Assembly (NCBI RefSeq): GCF_963678635.1
Contig: NC_087062.1
Coordinates: 47,040,583 to 47,104,582, forward strand
Length of the DNA: 64,000 bases
Direction: 5' to 3'
From: Symsagittifera roscoffensis
Taxonomy: Eukaryota; Xenacoelomorpha; Acoela; Convolutidae
Below are positions 53,101 to 63,320 of the stretch, in pieces. The notes under the pieces were generated by a model. It ran no database searches, was not told the origin of the DNA, and saw nothing but the letters and a program-made list of their open reading frames with translations. The position numbers and the translations under genes were made by a program. Positions within the stretch are counted from its first letter, which is position 1; each line of letters opens with the position of its first letter.

Positions 53101-55269
53101 ATACTTGTTCAAAACTGACATTTTTTCCGCTGGTAGATTATCAACCAATTTTTGCAAGGAAGAATTCAAAAACTTGCATGAGTCAATAAATCTGAGGTAT
53201 TCAAAAACTTTTTGCTCGGATCCGTTTTTCCTTTTTATAGTTTTAATTAGGACTCCAATGCTTAACGATATATATTTTTCGTCGGTGCTAGGTATAACAC
53301 TCATTGTACTTGTTGGCTCGCATTCATGCAATGCGAGACAAATGTGGTGAAGGTCATAGTTCTGGATGTTATGTCCAATGACTGGGGTGAAATTTACAGT
53401 TCGTCTTGCGAGGTTGCATTTTTCATGTGCCCATCCCAAAAATTTTCCAGAAAAATGGCAATGGTCAAGACATTTTTCGTGCTCATTGGTAAAATGTATA
53501 CAGCAAATCCAACATGTTGATGTGTTTTCTTTGTTCAACGATTCTTGGCTTTCTAGAAATTGAGGAAACCGTCGCTTTTGATCATATATCTCTCTCGCTA
53601 ATTGATGCAACTGATTGAGAAACTTTTTCATGCATTGATCAGAGCTGTCATAGTCAAAGAAGTAGGGCTGTGAATTTCCGTGCTCAATTACAGCCAATGA
53701 ATACCCACAAGCTTCGTGTTTTTGTACAACTCGGGTAGATGATCGCGATGGATTATCAGGACAAGAATCTACAGGTTTCAGAAATGATTCAAAATCAAAA
53801 TAAATCACAAGTGGTACAAACCACAAGGCCTGGAGGTTTTTGAACTCGTATCTGTTGGTACCTTTTTCTGCTGAAGGCATAACTACTAGAGCAGGTTCAT
53901 GATCCTTACAACACTGGATGTGTTGCTCGTGAGTTTCATCACTCCAACTAATGTGAAAGCAGTTTCTACATAAACGTGCAATTGGGCGATACTTACACCC
54001 TTTGATTTCGCAGATGAACTTTAACAAATCGATTATAAGTACATAGTGATGCTTTGCAGGCTCATACAAGAGAAGCAGGTCCATGTCAAATATTTCAGTT
54101 TGGGTGCTGTTATCTTGGTTTGGTCGTTTTGATATATACATAGGCAACAAATCTCCCTTGTGGTACTGGAACACATTTACCCGCACGTCGTTAAGTTGTT
54201 CAAATTTTCCAATTGAAGCGAAACTCATGGGTGAATCAAAATTACCTTGGGCTTTGTGTGCACTTTCTGCAGTGTATGTATCAGGTTGTGTCCGCGCAGC
54301 TGCTGGGTTCGCTTTTTGTTGATCAGTTAGAAGTAGGTCAACACCATGCTTCAGACTATAAGCAGCGGTAAAGCAAAGTTCGAAGCAATTATTATCTTCG
54401 TGATTTCTAATGTTTATCAAATTCTGGGACATTCGAATTCGAAAAGGCAAGTCAATATAAGATGACCCACGGATTGGTGAAAACTTTGCAAGTTTAACAA
54501 AAACTTGAATTACATGTTGCAAAACCCAACCGCTTCCATAAGATGCAAAAGTCTCCAAAACTGCTTGCATTTTTTCGACCATTTCAAAAAACTCATCATC
54601 TTCTAATCCTAAGCTCATCACAGGTTTCATATCAGAGTTTGCATAAATGTCAATCCGCTCGTCGTGCTCAGTTTTACTAGAGTCATTTATTACTTTAGGT
54701 TTTACCAAACCTAAATTAGCGCTGAACTGAACTTTTCTAGGTCCTTCTGCAACTCGATCGATTATGAGACTTTGAATTTCATCTTTTTTCTCTTGCATAA
54801 ACTGCAAAAGGTCAATCGGCTGAGTTTCATCCATGGGTTGGTTTCCGCCGATCACATACGTTTCAAGAACACCGAAAAAAGCAGACTCACTTTTTTGAAG
54901 ATTGGTGCCGTTGATTTCGTCTTCATCGACAGCATGCACATCACCGAGAGCAGCATTAGCAGCGGCACTTGTAGTGGCTAAATCAGCAGAGGCAGCTCTC
55001 ATAACAGGTAGACCATGGGTTGCTAGTAAATGAGCTGATAAGTTTTTGGGCGAATGAAATCCCAAATGACAATAATCACAAACACCTCCAAGTTGACCAT
55101 GAGTGTGAAGAATATGTTTTTGTAAATTTGAAAGCATTTGAGCCGTGAATGAACACTCATTGCATCGATAAACAATAAGTCCTTTTTCAACAAAATGTTT
55201 GTCACGCTCATGGCGACTTCTATTGCTCTTATTTGCATATTTCAGTGGACAAAAATTGCATTTGAACAT
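50174..55269 (-). CDS. polB: Maverick/Polinton DNA polymerase B, spliced, copy 2
   Basis: Exon 1 is 51528-55269 and exon 2 is 50174-50907. All zinc-finger, exonuclease and palm motifs are intact and the residues are identical to copy 1 over both exons as far as I could compare. Both genes therefore look functional. A substitution near 53881 relative to copy 1 is silent. Confidence 0.93.
50908..51527 (-). other. Polymerase intron, copy 2 (620 bp)
   Basis: Same donor and acceptor as in copy 1. It is one base longer because of an A-run in the CGCCCACA minisatellite (one unit near 51259 has an extra A), plus a substitution near 51101. Confidence 0.75.
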
Positions 55270-55399
55270 TTTTTGAAATAAGTTAAGCTATTGATTTTAA
55301 GAAAGAAAAAGAATCAAGTGATCTCAAATTACACTCAGAAACAACAGTAAATGAGAAGCATAACTGTTCGTCTACCAATTGTAGAGAAAACGGTTTGTG

Positions 55400-55470
55400 T
55401 TTTGCGCGCGTAGTTTTGAATTTGAATTAAAGTTCCCGCCAAAATTTGAATTAGATTTGAATTTCCCGCC
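55400..55470 (-). promoter_or_regulatory. E2F-like motif cluster, copy 2
   Basis: TTTTGCGCGCG, TTCCCGCC and TTTCCCGCC are unchanged and at the same distance from the polymerase start as in copy 1. Confidence 0.5.
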
Positions 55471-56909
55471 ATAACTGGCAAACTCAAATTCGATTGGACG
55501 AAACAGATAAATTGTTGTTTGAAACGTTAATAATTATTACAAACGATAGAAATTAATCTAAGCCAACCAAGTTTGGGCTAAATTTTAATCCAAAATGATT
55601 TTAGAGCCAAGATAGAAAAGTTTTAATTTTATATTTTATCAATTCAAATTATAAATTGATGAAATTTTCGAAATTGCAAATAAAAGTTGAGCATGTCACA
55701 ACACATGATAGATCCTAAATATCCCAGTTGTCATGGGGACAGAATATCCTATAAAAACGTCAAAATTAGTATCAAAAACAGTTGAAATGATGAATAAGTA
55801 AAGCAAAATCTAAAAAATGACAGTTTTTTAACTTTCCAGGCGCATTGTTATCAATGATGTCAATCACGGAGCGGTCGCACGGTCCATATCACCATGAATT
55901 TGTCTCAGTTGTCTTTCGAGTTGAAAAAAAAGTCCGAAAAAATACTTTTCTGTAAAGAGAAATGAGTTCGTTGTTTTAGGGGGGATTAAGGGGATTAGCG
56001 TTTTTCTCGAAGACTAATGAAAAAACATCTACTCCCACAATCTCATTAGTCGTGCCCCTCAATGCACTTTCATAATAACACCACTTGCTCATAATAAAAA
56101 ATTGCGTCTTCTGGTTGAAAATCGCATTTTTTCGGAAAAATGAAAAAACGATGAGTCATCAATTAAAAAGTATGATTTTTATTATTTTTCTCAAATATTT
56201 TGCATGATGATGAATACTTGTATTTTTTTCAATATGACCATTTTTGGAGACAACAGTATCAATGATCAAATGGTAACTCCAATTTGTAAAAAAAGAAAAA
56301 AATTAATGCTTTTTTTTCCTTTTTGTAATTAAAAAATCAAATTTTTAACTAAAAAACCTTAAAAAAAATAATTATTTTTATCAAAAAGTTGGTTTTAAAC
56401 ATCTTTTATACTATTTTTCATTATGTTTAATTTGTATGATAACTATTTGAATAAACATATGACAACATAAGTTTTCATCCAAAATTATTTTTTTACAGTT
56501 TTTTTTTTGACGTTAATTATCTTTTTTCAAAAAACGAATTTGATTTTTTTAATCTTGTTTTCTAAAAATTAGCATATATATATGGATGCTTTTCAGTTTT
56601 TTGTCAAGATCACTAATGTAAATAAGAACTTCAATGTTAATATGTTAAATCCTATTTGTGGAAAAAATGAAAATTTTACGGATTTTTTTTTTGTTTTTAA
56701 TTGAAAAAAAAATAGTCAATTTAATAAAAATAAATGATTTTGTAACTTCAATTTTTAAAGGCTTTTGAAATAAATTTTTAATCAGAACCCAATCGTGTGA
56801 TAATTAATGAACAAATACAAGATACAAACTCAAACTCAATTTTAAAGTTAAATTATTATACACAATAAATACAAACAAAAATCAAAAAAACTCAACCTCA
56901 GTTTCAAAG
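55471..56909. other. AT-rich spacer, copy 2
   Basis: Counterpart of 43286-44724 with a single T-to-A change near 56173. No gene seen. Confidence 0.5.
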
Positions 56910-57545
56910 TTATATAAGGTCCAAATACTCCTGCGCTTTCTCTAGTGTTGTTAACTTCCTTTTTTTCTTTGGCGCTAGACAGAGAGAAGGGGTTAAGTTT
57001 TCCATGTGGTTGCTCACAGTAGCCACAGGGGTACGCTTTGGAGTTGAGCAACCCGGTTCGTCAAGCCATGGTGAAACTACAGGGGAAGGATCAGCTTTCG
57101 GGGTAACTACTGATGGTGACTCAATTTGTTCCATTCCCCATAAACGATCAAAAAATTCAATTTCTTCAAAGTATTCTAATTGGTTTTCACACATCGGAGT
57201 AACATCACAATCGTATTTATACAAAATTTTTTTTACTGGTTTTGATAAAGTTGAAATATCAACCTGAAGAGCAAGAGGCTCGTCAGGATCCGTATATTTA
57301 CCAGAATTTGTAAGGTAACTCAAATACTTTATATTCAGTTCTTCGTCTTTCTTTGAATTTTTTAAGGAAAGTTTACTGAATAAATGTAAAAAATTTTTGG
57401 GAATCATAACGTGATGAGTACAAGTCCACTCATCAGAATTGAAACTTTTTTCTTCGTTAATTATTGCTACAAAATTACCGTGAACGGTTTCATAAAAAAT
57501 GGTTCTTTCGTAATTGGAATATCCGGCAATAATATAACAAGGCAT
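56910..57545 (-). CDS. Unknown Maverick protein with basic C-terminus, copy 2
   Basis: Same 211 residues as the gene at 44725-45360, including the Pro/Ser-rich linker and KKKRK cluster. Divergent from the next gene, with a TATATAAAT box at 57912-57920 between them. Confidence 0.7.
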   Translation of the reverse strand: MPCYIIAGYSNYERTIFYETVHGNFVAIINEEKSFNSDEWTCTHHVMIPKNFLHLFSKLSLKNSKKDEELNIKYLSYLTNSGKYTDPDEPLALQVDISTLSKPVKKILYKYDCDVTPMCENQLEYFEEIEFFDRLWGMEQIESPSVVTPKADPSPVVSPWLDEPGCSTPKRTPVATVSNHMENLTPSLCLAPKKKRKLTTLEKAQEYLDLI

Positions 57546-58031
57546 TTTTGAAGAAAAGTTGGAAGAAAATGACAAACGTAACGCGGAGAGAAATGAAACT
57601 GAAATGAATTGTGAAAACGCCTCAAGAGATTAAAATAGGGATTGGTTCTTCTAAAATTAGAAATTTCAAGACCTCCTATGTAGTTTTTAATCGGTTTAAT
57701 AAGGGAGGGCGTGTAAAATACTTATGTTACCTTGGGTGGTATTCTATGTTTATCTAAATTGCATTCAAACAAATAGCTTGTATCAAAAATAACGTTTAAA
57801 CATTGTGACCTTTAACACCCATTAAAATTCTTATCAGTTGTACATGCACAAAATACTTATCCATGTGAACTAAATTGCAATCCAATATCTTTGCGATATA
57901 AATTACATGTGTATATAAATTAAAATAGATACAACGCCGCTTTCTTTTGCAGACATATACAATCAATCGGAACCATTCATTTCTTTCTATTCAGTTTTGA
58001 ATCAAGTTACTTTGAAAATTTACTCGTTACA

Positions 58032-58403
58032 ATGAATAAAACCAAAACAAGCACCACAGCAGATGCAGATAAAGATTTTGGCGATTGCTATTTCGATATT
58101 TCGGAAAACAGTAAAAGACTAGTGCGTGCTACATTGAAAACATATGACCAAACTGGAACTTATGTATTCCTGAAAGTTTTCAAAAAAGCAGCTGAAGGCG
58201 CTGAATTTGAATGTGTACAAAGACTTTCCTTAAGCAGCGAAGAATTTTCAAAATTACTAAAGTCGGGAAAGTCAATCCGAGCGCAAACAAGTGAAATTTC
58301 TGATACTGTTGAAAACAAAGACAAACCACAATCTAACTGTAAACGAGCCAGGAAATCTCAACTTTCCTCAAACACAAAGGATTTCAAGCACGACCCGAAT
58401 TAA
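58032..58403 (+). CDS. PC4-like small DNA-binding protein, copy 2
   Basis: Identical product to 45847-46218, with the strand-rich segment and SLSSEEFSKLLKSG helix intact. First gene of the rightward series that here continues to the integrase. Confidence 0.45.
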   Translation: MNKTKTSTTADADKDFGDCYFDISENSKRLVRATLKTYDQTGTYVFLKVFKKAAEGAEFECVQRLSLSSEEFSKLLKSGKSIRAQTSEISDTVENKDKPQSNCKRARKSQLSSNTKDFKHDPN

Positions 58404-58417
58404 TTTTCCTTTACAAA

Positions 58418-59206
58418 ATGGCAGAAGCTATGTTCGAAGTTGTGTTACCTGATTATTTCAAAAAATTTCAACCAAATTTCAAATTTGTTATCACTGAAAA
58501 AATTCCTAATTTATCTACTTTTAAAAATTATGTTTTTGGAAGCCACTTCAAATCTGAATATTGCCCTTTTTCAGTCGAGAATGAAAAAAAAATTCATTAC
58601 CATATATTGATTCAAGTAGATTCAGAGGAACAATTAAACCAATTTTTTCCTTCCCAAAAATGTTTCAGTGTTCCTTGTATTTTCACTTGCTTCAAATACT
58701 TAGTTTCTCCTGCTAAAGATGTCAAAGGAAACGGTGAGTTATTTGACAAGCTTAAACTAGCTCTCACTTATTCAGCACAACCTGTTGCAGCCAATCTCGA
58801 TTTGTTAGATTTCACTGCAATCAAAAAACGTTTACCCAATTTATTGCTTTCTGCAACATCATCTAAGAAACAAACTTCACCAAATCAAAACGTTTGCAAG
58901 AAATCTCCGGCCGTTGGGGGACAGAAACGAATTGATAATACAGTTACGCCTGCTGCATCGTCGACGTCAAACAAATCCGTAAGAGTTTCGACTTCAGTTT
59001 CAAAGAAACATACAGAAAGCAGACATGTTCAAACAGATGAGATGAATACAGAAACTTTGAAAAGATTTGAAAGTTTAATTAATGGACCCCATTCTGCCGC
59101 TTTTTGCAAAATAATGGATATTTTGACAAGTGGATATGGAAAACTTGATGTAGATACTGATGTGCTATTTGTGAAATTTATTGTTGAAGAGAAAGTTAAG
59201 TTTTAA
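58418..59206 (+). CDS. Protein with HUH-like H-x-H motif, copy 2
   Basis: Identical product to 46233-47021; His60 and His62 and the flanking strand motif are retained. It begins 14 bp after the PC4-like gene. Confidence 0.4.
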   Translation: MAEAMFEVVLPDYFKKFQPNFKFVITEKIPNLSTFKNYVFGSHFKSEYCPFSVENEKKIHYHILIQVDSEEQLNQFFPSQKCFSVPCIFTCFKYLVSPAKDVKGNGELFDKLKLALTYSAQPVAANLDLLDFTAIKKRLPNLLLSATSSKKQTSPNQNVCKKSPAVGGQKRIDNTVTPAASSTSNKSVRVSTSVSKKHTESRHVQTDEMNTETLKRFESLINGPHSAAFCKIMDILTSGYGKLDVDTDVLFVKFIVEEKVKF

Positions 59207-59257
59207 TTGATACATACTTTTCATTATTCCCTTTTTATTATATTGAGTTCAGTAAAC

Positions 59258-59665
59258 ATGATTTCAACTTTCGATTTAAAACTCATTCATGAAATTTTTA
59301 TAGACTTAAAATCACAATATCCAGACAAATCAGTCAGATTTCAGTATTTTTTAGCCACTTGTTTGTATTTGGATGCTGATATTAATTTGGATTTTGTTTT
59401 GAAAAACAGACCATATGGTGGTTTAATTGGAATAGACAATTCGTCGCTCGACAAACACTTGAAACATTTCAAGTTTCTTAGAATACATGCTATATTGCAT
59501 GACGCAGCGGGATATTTGCAAGAAAAAAATCATACCGGTCCTGGGTACACATATGTTTTGCCTTGTCCAATAAAAAACTGTTACCTGGGTCACGTGACAG
59601 GTATTGCGTTTTGCTTATTTCTTAAAGCATTCAAACCAAAGTTATTTCGTTTGTTGGAATGTTGA
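59258..59665 (+). CDS. Unknown protein with HDxxGY and GPGY motifs, copy 2
   Basis: Identical product to 47073-47480. Confidence 0.6.
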   Translation: MISTFDLKLIHEIFIDLKSQYPDKSVRFQYFLATCLYLDADINLDFVLKNRPYGGLIGIDNSSLDKHLKHFKFLRIHAILHDAAGYLQEKNHTGPGYTYVLPCPIKNCYLGHVTGIAFCLFLKAFKPKLFRLLEC

Positions 59666-59674
59666 GTGAAAGTC

Positions 59675-60262
59675 ATGTTAACCCAAAGAAAGAAAACTAA
59701 AAAATTGTTTTTCAACCATCTCATTATTTTAGATATTGAAGGATTTAAATGTGGCAAGAAACCTTTGATCATAAAGGAACTTTCCGTTTGCTCTGCTAAT
59801 ACAATTGATACAATTCATTTTCTGCCACCAGTTCAATTCAACAATTTATCAAAAGAAGAGAAAAAAGCGTACAATTGGGTATCTAAATTTCTACACGGGC
59901 TTCGTTGGGACGAAGGTGAATACCCTTACTCATACTTGGATCAAATTTTTGACAGCATTCGTTTGAGGAACCCAAATTCCCATTTTTTTGCTAAAGGTAC
60001 ACAAAAATCTGTTTTATTAGCTGAATACTTGAAATTACCCGTGACAAATTTGGAAGATTTTGGCTGCCCAAAGATTGAACAGTTATTGGGTCAAGAAAAA
60101 CATATTTGCAAACGACATTCTCATTTACTTCCCTCACATCAATTATTAAAGCATTGTACCCGTAGAAAATCCAAAGTTTTTTTCGATTGGTTACAAAATG
60201 AACTGTCCAATGATGCAAACAACCTTATCTCCAAATTTGGTGGTTTACGCTTCAATGACTAA
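59675..60262 (+). CDS. DEDD-exonuclease-like protein, copy 2
   Basis: Identical product to 47490-48077. Its last codons overlap the start of the next gene by 8 bp (ATGACTAA). Confidence 0.45.
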   Translation: MLTQRKKTKKLFFNHLIILDIEGFKCGKKPLIIKELSVCSANTIDTIHFLPPVQFNNLSKEEKKAYNWVSKFLHGLRWDEGEYPYSYLDQIFDSIRLRNPNSHFFAKGTQKSVLLAEYLKLPVTNLEDFGCPKIEQLLGQEKHICKRHSHLLPSHQLLKHCTRRKSKVFFDWLQNELSNDANNLISKFGGLRFND

Positions 60263-60542
60263 TCAGAGTCCTGAAAACAATTTAACACCAAGAATTAAAG
60301 TTACTCTTACGCGGACAGGCATATTAGATTGTCGAGGAAAACCTCTCCTGCAAAAACTCGAACAAATTACACTGAACGATATCGAAATCGACAATTTACG
60401 GAAATTTTTTACAGTTCTTGACTACTTTCACCTGTACAATGTCCAGACTCCAGGAATATCGCCAGTCAATTCCGTTGTTCAATCTCAACCTGGAAGGGCT
60501 GCAACCTCAGCTGGGAGAGAGAAGACAAATTCATTTGCATGA
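60255..60542 (+). CDS. Small Maverick protein, 95 residues
   Basis: Starts MTNQSPENNLTPRIKVTLTR in the ATGACTAA overlap; an in-frame ATG at 60198 is an alternative start inside the previous gene. It has a basic strand-like N-terminus, then an acidic and aromatic helix (LNDIEIDNLRKFFTVLDYF) and a disordered Ser/Gly/Arg tail. No family is recognised. It spans the right edge of the duplication and is intact only here. Its 3' end overlaps the next gene by 104 bp in another frame. Confidence 0.55.
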   Translation: MTNQSPENNLTPRIKVTLTRTGILDCRGKPLLQKLEQITLNDIEIDNLRKFFTVLDYFHLYNVQTPGISPVNSVVQSQPGRAATSAGREKTNSFA

Positions 60543-60738
60543 CCATCAGCTTCCAGCTGAACTGAAAGAATTAGTCAAAACTGATAACGTTGAGGAAATA
60601 CATTTAGTTCAAGCCACTATCAGAGTTGCTGCTCATTTTGTTGTAAAGTTCAAATCTAATCGTAACCATGACAAATTCACAAAATATGAGTTTTTCTTCA
60701 TTGAACGAGGAGTTGATTTGCCTGTTGAACCGAAATGA
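60439..60738 (+). CDS. Small Maverick protein, paralogue pair member 1
   Basis: 99 residues from MSRLQEYRQSIPLF. The C-terminal half (LPAELKELVKTDNVEEI, later AAHFVVKFKSNRN, then an aromatic strand) lines up with the product of 60841-61137: LPxEL, a T-x-NVE-x-I block, then a KxKxNxN block. The two neighbours therefore appear to derive from a local gene duplication. Function unknown. AATAAA at 60778-60783, about 40 bp after the stop, suggests that a transcript ends here. Confidence 0.6.
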   Translation: MSRLQEYRQSIPLFNLNLEGLQPQLGERRQIHLHDHQLPAELKELVKTDNVEEIHLVQATIRVAAHFVVKFKSNRNHDKFTKYEFFFIERGVDLPVEPK

Positions 60739-60840
60739 CGAATCACATATATATATATGCCAAATTTTGTGAATCATAATAAATATATTTATTGATTGTC
60801 TTCATTTTCTTTTGATCTTGTGTGATTACTAGTTGCTAAC
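60739..60840 (+). promoter_or_regulatory. Poly(A) signal and TATA-like tract
   Basis: An ACATATATATATATG tract at about 60745-60759 and AATAAA at 60778-60783 lie between two gene groups. The arrangement suggests the end of one transcript and the start of the next. Confidence 0.4.
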
Positions 60841-61137
60841 ATGTCGTGTTTGAAAATTCAAAATTTCAAAAAAATATTTTTGCCAAAAGAAAACACACAA
60901 AATGTGAGTTTAACAGGTGAGAATTTACCAAAAGAGTTATTAGACGAAATCAGTACCGGAAACGTAGAAAAAATTGTTCGGATACTTCTGACAGACAAAA
61001 ACATAGCAAGATATATAATAAAATACAAACCAAACGGCAATAGATCAGAGAGAAAAAAAGGCGATTGGTATGCAGTTGTAACTATCAACCTTGATAGAAA
61101 TAAGCAAAAAAAGTCTTCGGGTAAACATGGAAATTGA
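60841..61137 (+). CDS. Small Maverick protein, paralogue pair member 2
   Basis: 98 residues, basic at both ends. It shares the LPKELLDEISTGNVEKI and IIKYKPNGNR blocks with the preceding gene's product at matching spacing, followed by a KKGDWYAVVTINL strand. Its end overlaps the next start by 11 bp, typical of compact viral gene packing. No family is recognised. Confidence 0.6.
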   Translation: MSCLKIQNFKKIFLPKENTQNVSLTGENLPKELLDEISTGNVEKIVRILLTDKNIARYIIKYKPNGNRSERKKGDWYAVVTINLDRNKQKKSSGKHGN

Positions 61138-61417
61138 AGAAACCACCACTGTCGAGAACAATGATTGCGACTTTGTTGACATTGGTGTTGCCGAAAAGTC
61201 TTTATCTCACGAAAACAGATCTTGGAAATTTTGTAATTCTGTTTCTCTTCCGTCTGCAGAAGTTGTCTTTTTCACGCAAGTCTGTTTCATTTTCATTTTG
61301 CTCTCTTTATCTATTTCAAAATTATCTTTTTACAACCTTAGTTGTGATGAGACTGCCATTTGGCTTTCAATACTATCCAGTACAGTTGGTTACATGTTAC
61401 CCAATCCCAAGTTATAA
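61127..61417 (+). CDS. Two-helix membrane protein
   Basis: 96 residues. An acidic N-terminus (MEIEETTTVENNDCDFVD) is followed by a strong transmembrane segment (about 45-64, VVFFTQVCFIFILLSLSI), a short loop with a conserved-looking Cys-Asp-Glu-Thr, a second hydrophobic segment (about 78-91, WLSILSSTVGYML) and a PNPKL end. Small membrane proteins ending in a GYxLPxP-type motif are, as I recall, common in Mavericks and adintoviruses. It would suit a virion or host membrane. The stop is two bases before the ATPase start. Confidence 0.6.
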   Translation: MEIEETTTVENNDCDFVDIGVAEKSLSHENRSWKFCNSVSLPSAEVVFFTQVCFIFILLSLSISKLSFYNLSCDETAIWLSILSSTVGYMLPNPKL

Positions 61418-61419
61418 TA

Positions 61420-62112
61420 ATGAATAAGATCATTTCAACAAAAGATCGTCTGTTTATGTCCGTTTCAGGTCCCTCAGGATCTGGCAAAACTGATTTAATT
61501 TTTCAAATGCTTCTCAAAGGTACATTCTATCCATCGTATAACAAGATATTTTATTTTTATCTTCACGATCAACCCAAATACCGTTCCTTTGTTTCTCACA
61601 ACAAATTTGATATTGAATTTATAAAATTATCCAGCTTTGAAATTGTTAATAACTTACGGGATTGTATGATTGTCTTTGATGATACCTGTGAAGAAATTTT
61701 TAATGAAAAAGATTTTGTTGAATTAGCTACAGCAGGTCGACATAAAAATGTTCATGTTATTTATGTCAAGCACAATTTATTTCAGCAAAGTAAGCAATCA
61801 CGTACAATAGATTTGAATACAACTCACTTAATTTTGTTCAAATCACCTCGAGACATTCAACAAATTGATTATTTAGGCAGACAGTTGAATAATGCAAAAT
61901 TCCTCCGTCATGCGTATCAGTTGGCAACGAAAGAAGATTTTGGTCATCTGTTGATAGACTTGGATCCCAAAACTTCAGAATGTCTTCGTTATTCGTCAAA
62001 CATAGTTCCACCATCACCAACCATTTTCTATTTACCATCCTCGAAAGCAGTTATCACATCTCTTGAAAATGAAAGAGAAAGAATTATGTATATTGAAGCA
62101 AATGCTCAATAG
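61420..62112 (+). CDS. Maverick packaging-type ATPase
   Basis: 230 residues from the ATG just after the membrane-protein stop. Walker A GPSGSGKT at 17-24, and Walker B hydrophobic strand MIVFDDT at about 83-89, followed by a GRHKNVHVIYVKHNLFQ strand with the sensor-like Gln/Asn typical of HerA/FtsK-type packaging ATPases. Size and the near N-terminal Walker A fit the Polinton/adintovirus genome-packaging enzyme, which pumps DNA into capsids. Intact; overlaps the next gene by 11 bp. A capsid gene is expected nearby but not within the window. Confidence 0.88.
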   Translation: MNKIISTKDRLFMSVSGPSGSGKTDLIFQMLLKGTFYPSYNKIFYFYLHDQPKYRSFVSHNKFDIEFIKLSSFEIVNNLRDCMIVFDDTCEEIFNEKDFVELATAGRHKNVHVIYVKHNLFQQSKQSRTIDLNTTHLILFKSPRDIQQIDYLGRQLNNAKFLRHAYQLATKEDFGHLLIDLDPKTSECLRYSSNIVPPSPTIFYLPSSKAVITSLENERERIMYIEANAQ

Positions 62113-62359
62113 TCGCCATTGTAGATCAATTTTGACAGAAGCTGATTCAAATTTTATTAGATTTCTTTGCGATTGTTTTGTAAATGTTTTTCTGGGACAT
62201 GTTCCAGCTAACAAGAGTTTCATCGAGAGTAAGAAAATACCATTTGGAAAAATTGTTGACCCTAAGTTTAGTATCCGAGAAAAACGAAAAGTTTTGGCAA
62301 ACAATATTCCACTGGTTAAATCAATCGGAGAATCGTGTTACATTTACTTGAAAAACTAG
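62102..62359 (+). CDS. Small conserved-looking Maverick protein, 85 residues
   Basis: It starts inside the ATPase gene's last codons (MLNSRHCRSILTEADSNF). A helical segment with FLCDCFVNVFLGHVP is followed by a basic middle (REKRKVLANN) and a hydrophobic end. The pattern of helix, Gly-x-Val/Pro, basic helix and C-terminal hydrophobics resembles a small protein that I recall beside ATPase and integrase genes in other Mavericks. Function unknown; DNA condensation in the particle is a guess. Confidence 0.55.
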   Translation: MLNSRHCRSILTEADSNFIRFLCDCFVNVFLGHVPANKSFIESKKIPFGKIVDPKFSIREKRKVLANNIPLVKSIGESCYIYLKN

Positions 62360-62369
62360 AATCTCAGGC

Positions 62370-63320
62370 ATGTATGCTGAAGAATTCATCCTCATTCCTC
62401 GAAAAACATATGCTCCAGATGAAAAAACTGCACCACAATCTCAAATCCTTCATAATCCATTAATTAACGACAAATCATCTCAACTCAATTACATACAACG
62501 ATTTCGAGAACGAAATATCAGCCGTGACTCTCCACCACCATTAAACCCAACATCTCCTATTCCTTTAACCCCTAATAATGTAGTACCAAATCTGCACCGA
62601 AAAAGAAATTTATCTGCACTTACTAATTTCAGTGATGACGGTGATGATGAAGCAGAAAAAAATTTTGAATCAAACAATTCACTGCAGCAGACAAGTTCAA
62701 AGAGAACAGAAAAAAACGATGAAAAAAGTAATGGAAAAACCGCTGAAGTGTTTCGAAAGGTTATGGAATCCATTCAAGAGCTATTGGAAGCTAATAAATT
62801 GGAAAGGGCAAACATCGTGCTAAAGCAGTTGTTCAAAGTTGAATCCTTGACTTTAGACGTTGACGGATATGTTTTAATTCAAGGAAAACCAACACTCGTT
62901 AAAATTGAATCTTTTTTGTACGATACACAGCAAAACACAAAAAAACTTGAGGGTGTTTTTTATCCACAAATTTTGAAAGAACTGAATCTTGATCCTAGCT
63001 TAGTGTCCAACACTTATGCCAAACAGATTCTCCGCTCGCTTAAGAGCGAAGCAGCTAAGCCCTTCTCAACTTCTTCCTCCTTCGTCTCCGACGACAACCC
63101 GACAACTGAGTACTCGAAGAGATCAAAACCCTCCTCTTCGAAGACTCGATCGACAACTCTCAAACCCAGAACCAAGCAATCAGACAAAAGAAAAACCCAG
63201 AAAAAAGAATTTTTCCCCAACACCAACGACGACGATGACGACGATGATAAAAACTATGAAAGCAGTAAAGAATCGTTTGCGACGACGTCAACAAAAGAAT
63301 GGAAATCCTACTATCAGTGA
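62370..63320 (+). CDS. Disordered Maverick accessory protein, 316 residues
   Basis: The N-terminus EEFILIPRKTY is a short strand motif like that starting similar Maverick proteins. A Pro-rich and acidic linker leads to a central helical domain (FRKVMESIQELLEANKLERA, later VLIQGKPTLVKIESFL). The C-terminal quarter is Ser/Thr/Lys/Arg-rich, with a run of Asp near 286-293 and a basic segment, likely DNA-binding and unstructured. It overlaps the integrase start by about 86 bp in another frame. A virion core or structural role is inferred from position and composition. Confidence 0.6.
   Translation: MYAEEFILIPRKTYAPDEKTAPQSQILHNPLINDKSSQLNYIQRFRERNISRDSPPPLNPTSPIPLTPNNVVPNLHRKRNLSALTNFSDDGDDEAEKNFESNNSLQQTSSKRTEKNDEKSNGKTAEVFRKVMESIQELLEANKLERANIVLKQLFKVESLTLDVDGYVLIQGKPTLVKIESFLYDTQQNTKKLEGVFYPQILKELNLDPSLVSNTYAKQILRSLKSEAAKPFSTSSSFVSDDNPTTEYSKRSKPSSSKTRSTTLKPRTKQSDKRKTQKKEFFPNTNDDDDDDDKNYESSKESFATTSTKEWKSYYQ

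Larger units (their letters stand above)
48165..60349. repeat. Tandem duplication unit, copy 2 (12,185 bp)
   Basis: Direct repeat of 35981-48164. It continues at 60350 without a break into the downstream Maverick genes. Relative to copy 1 it lacks 12 bp near 48241 (TTTTTTTTCTGA on the plus strand), has three more GTAT units and a few substitutions. Such near-identity means either a very recent duplication or allelic copies joined in assembly. Confidence 0.9.
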
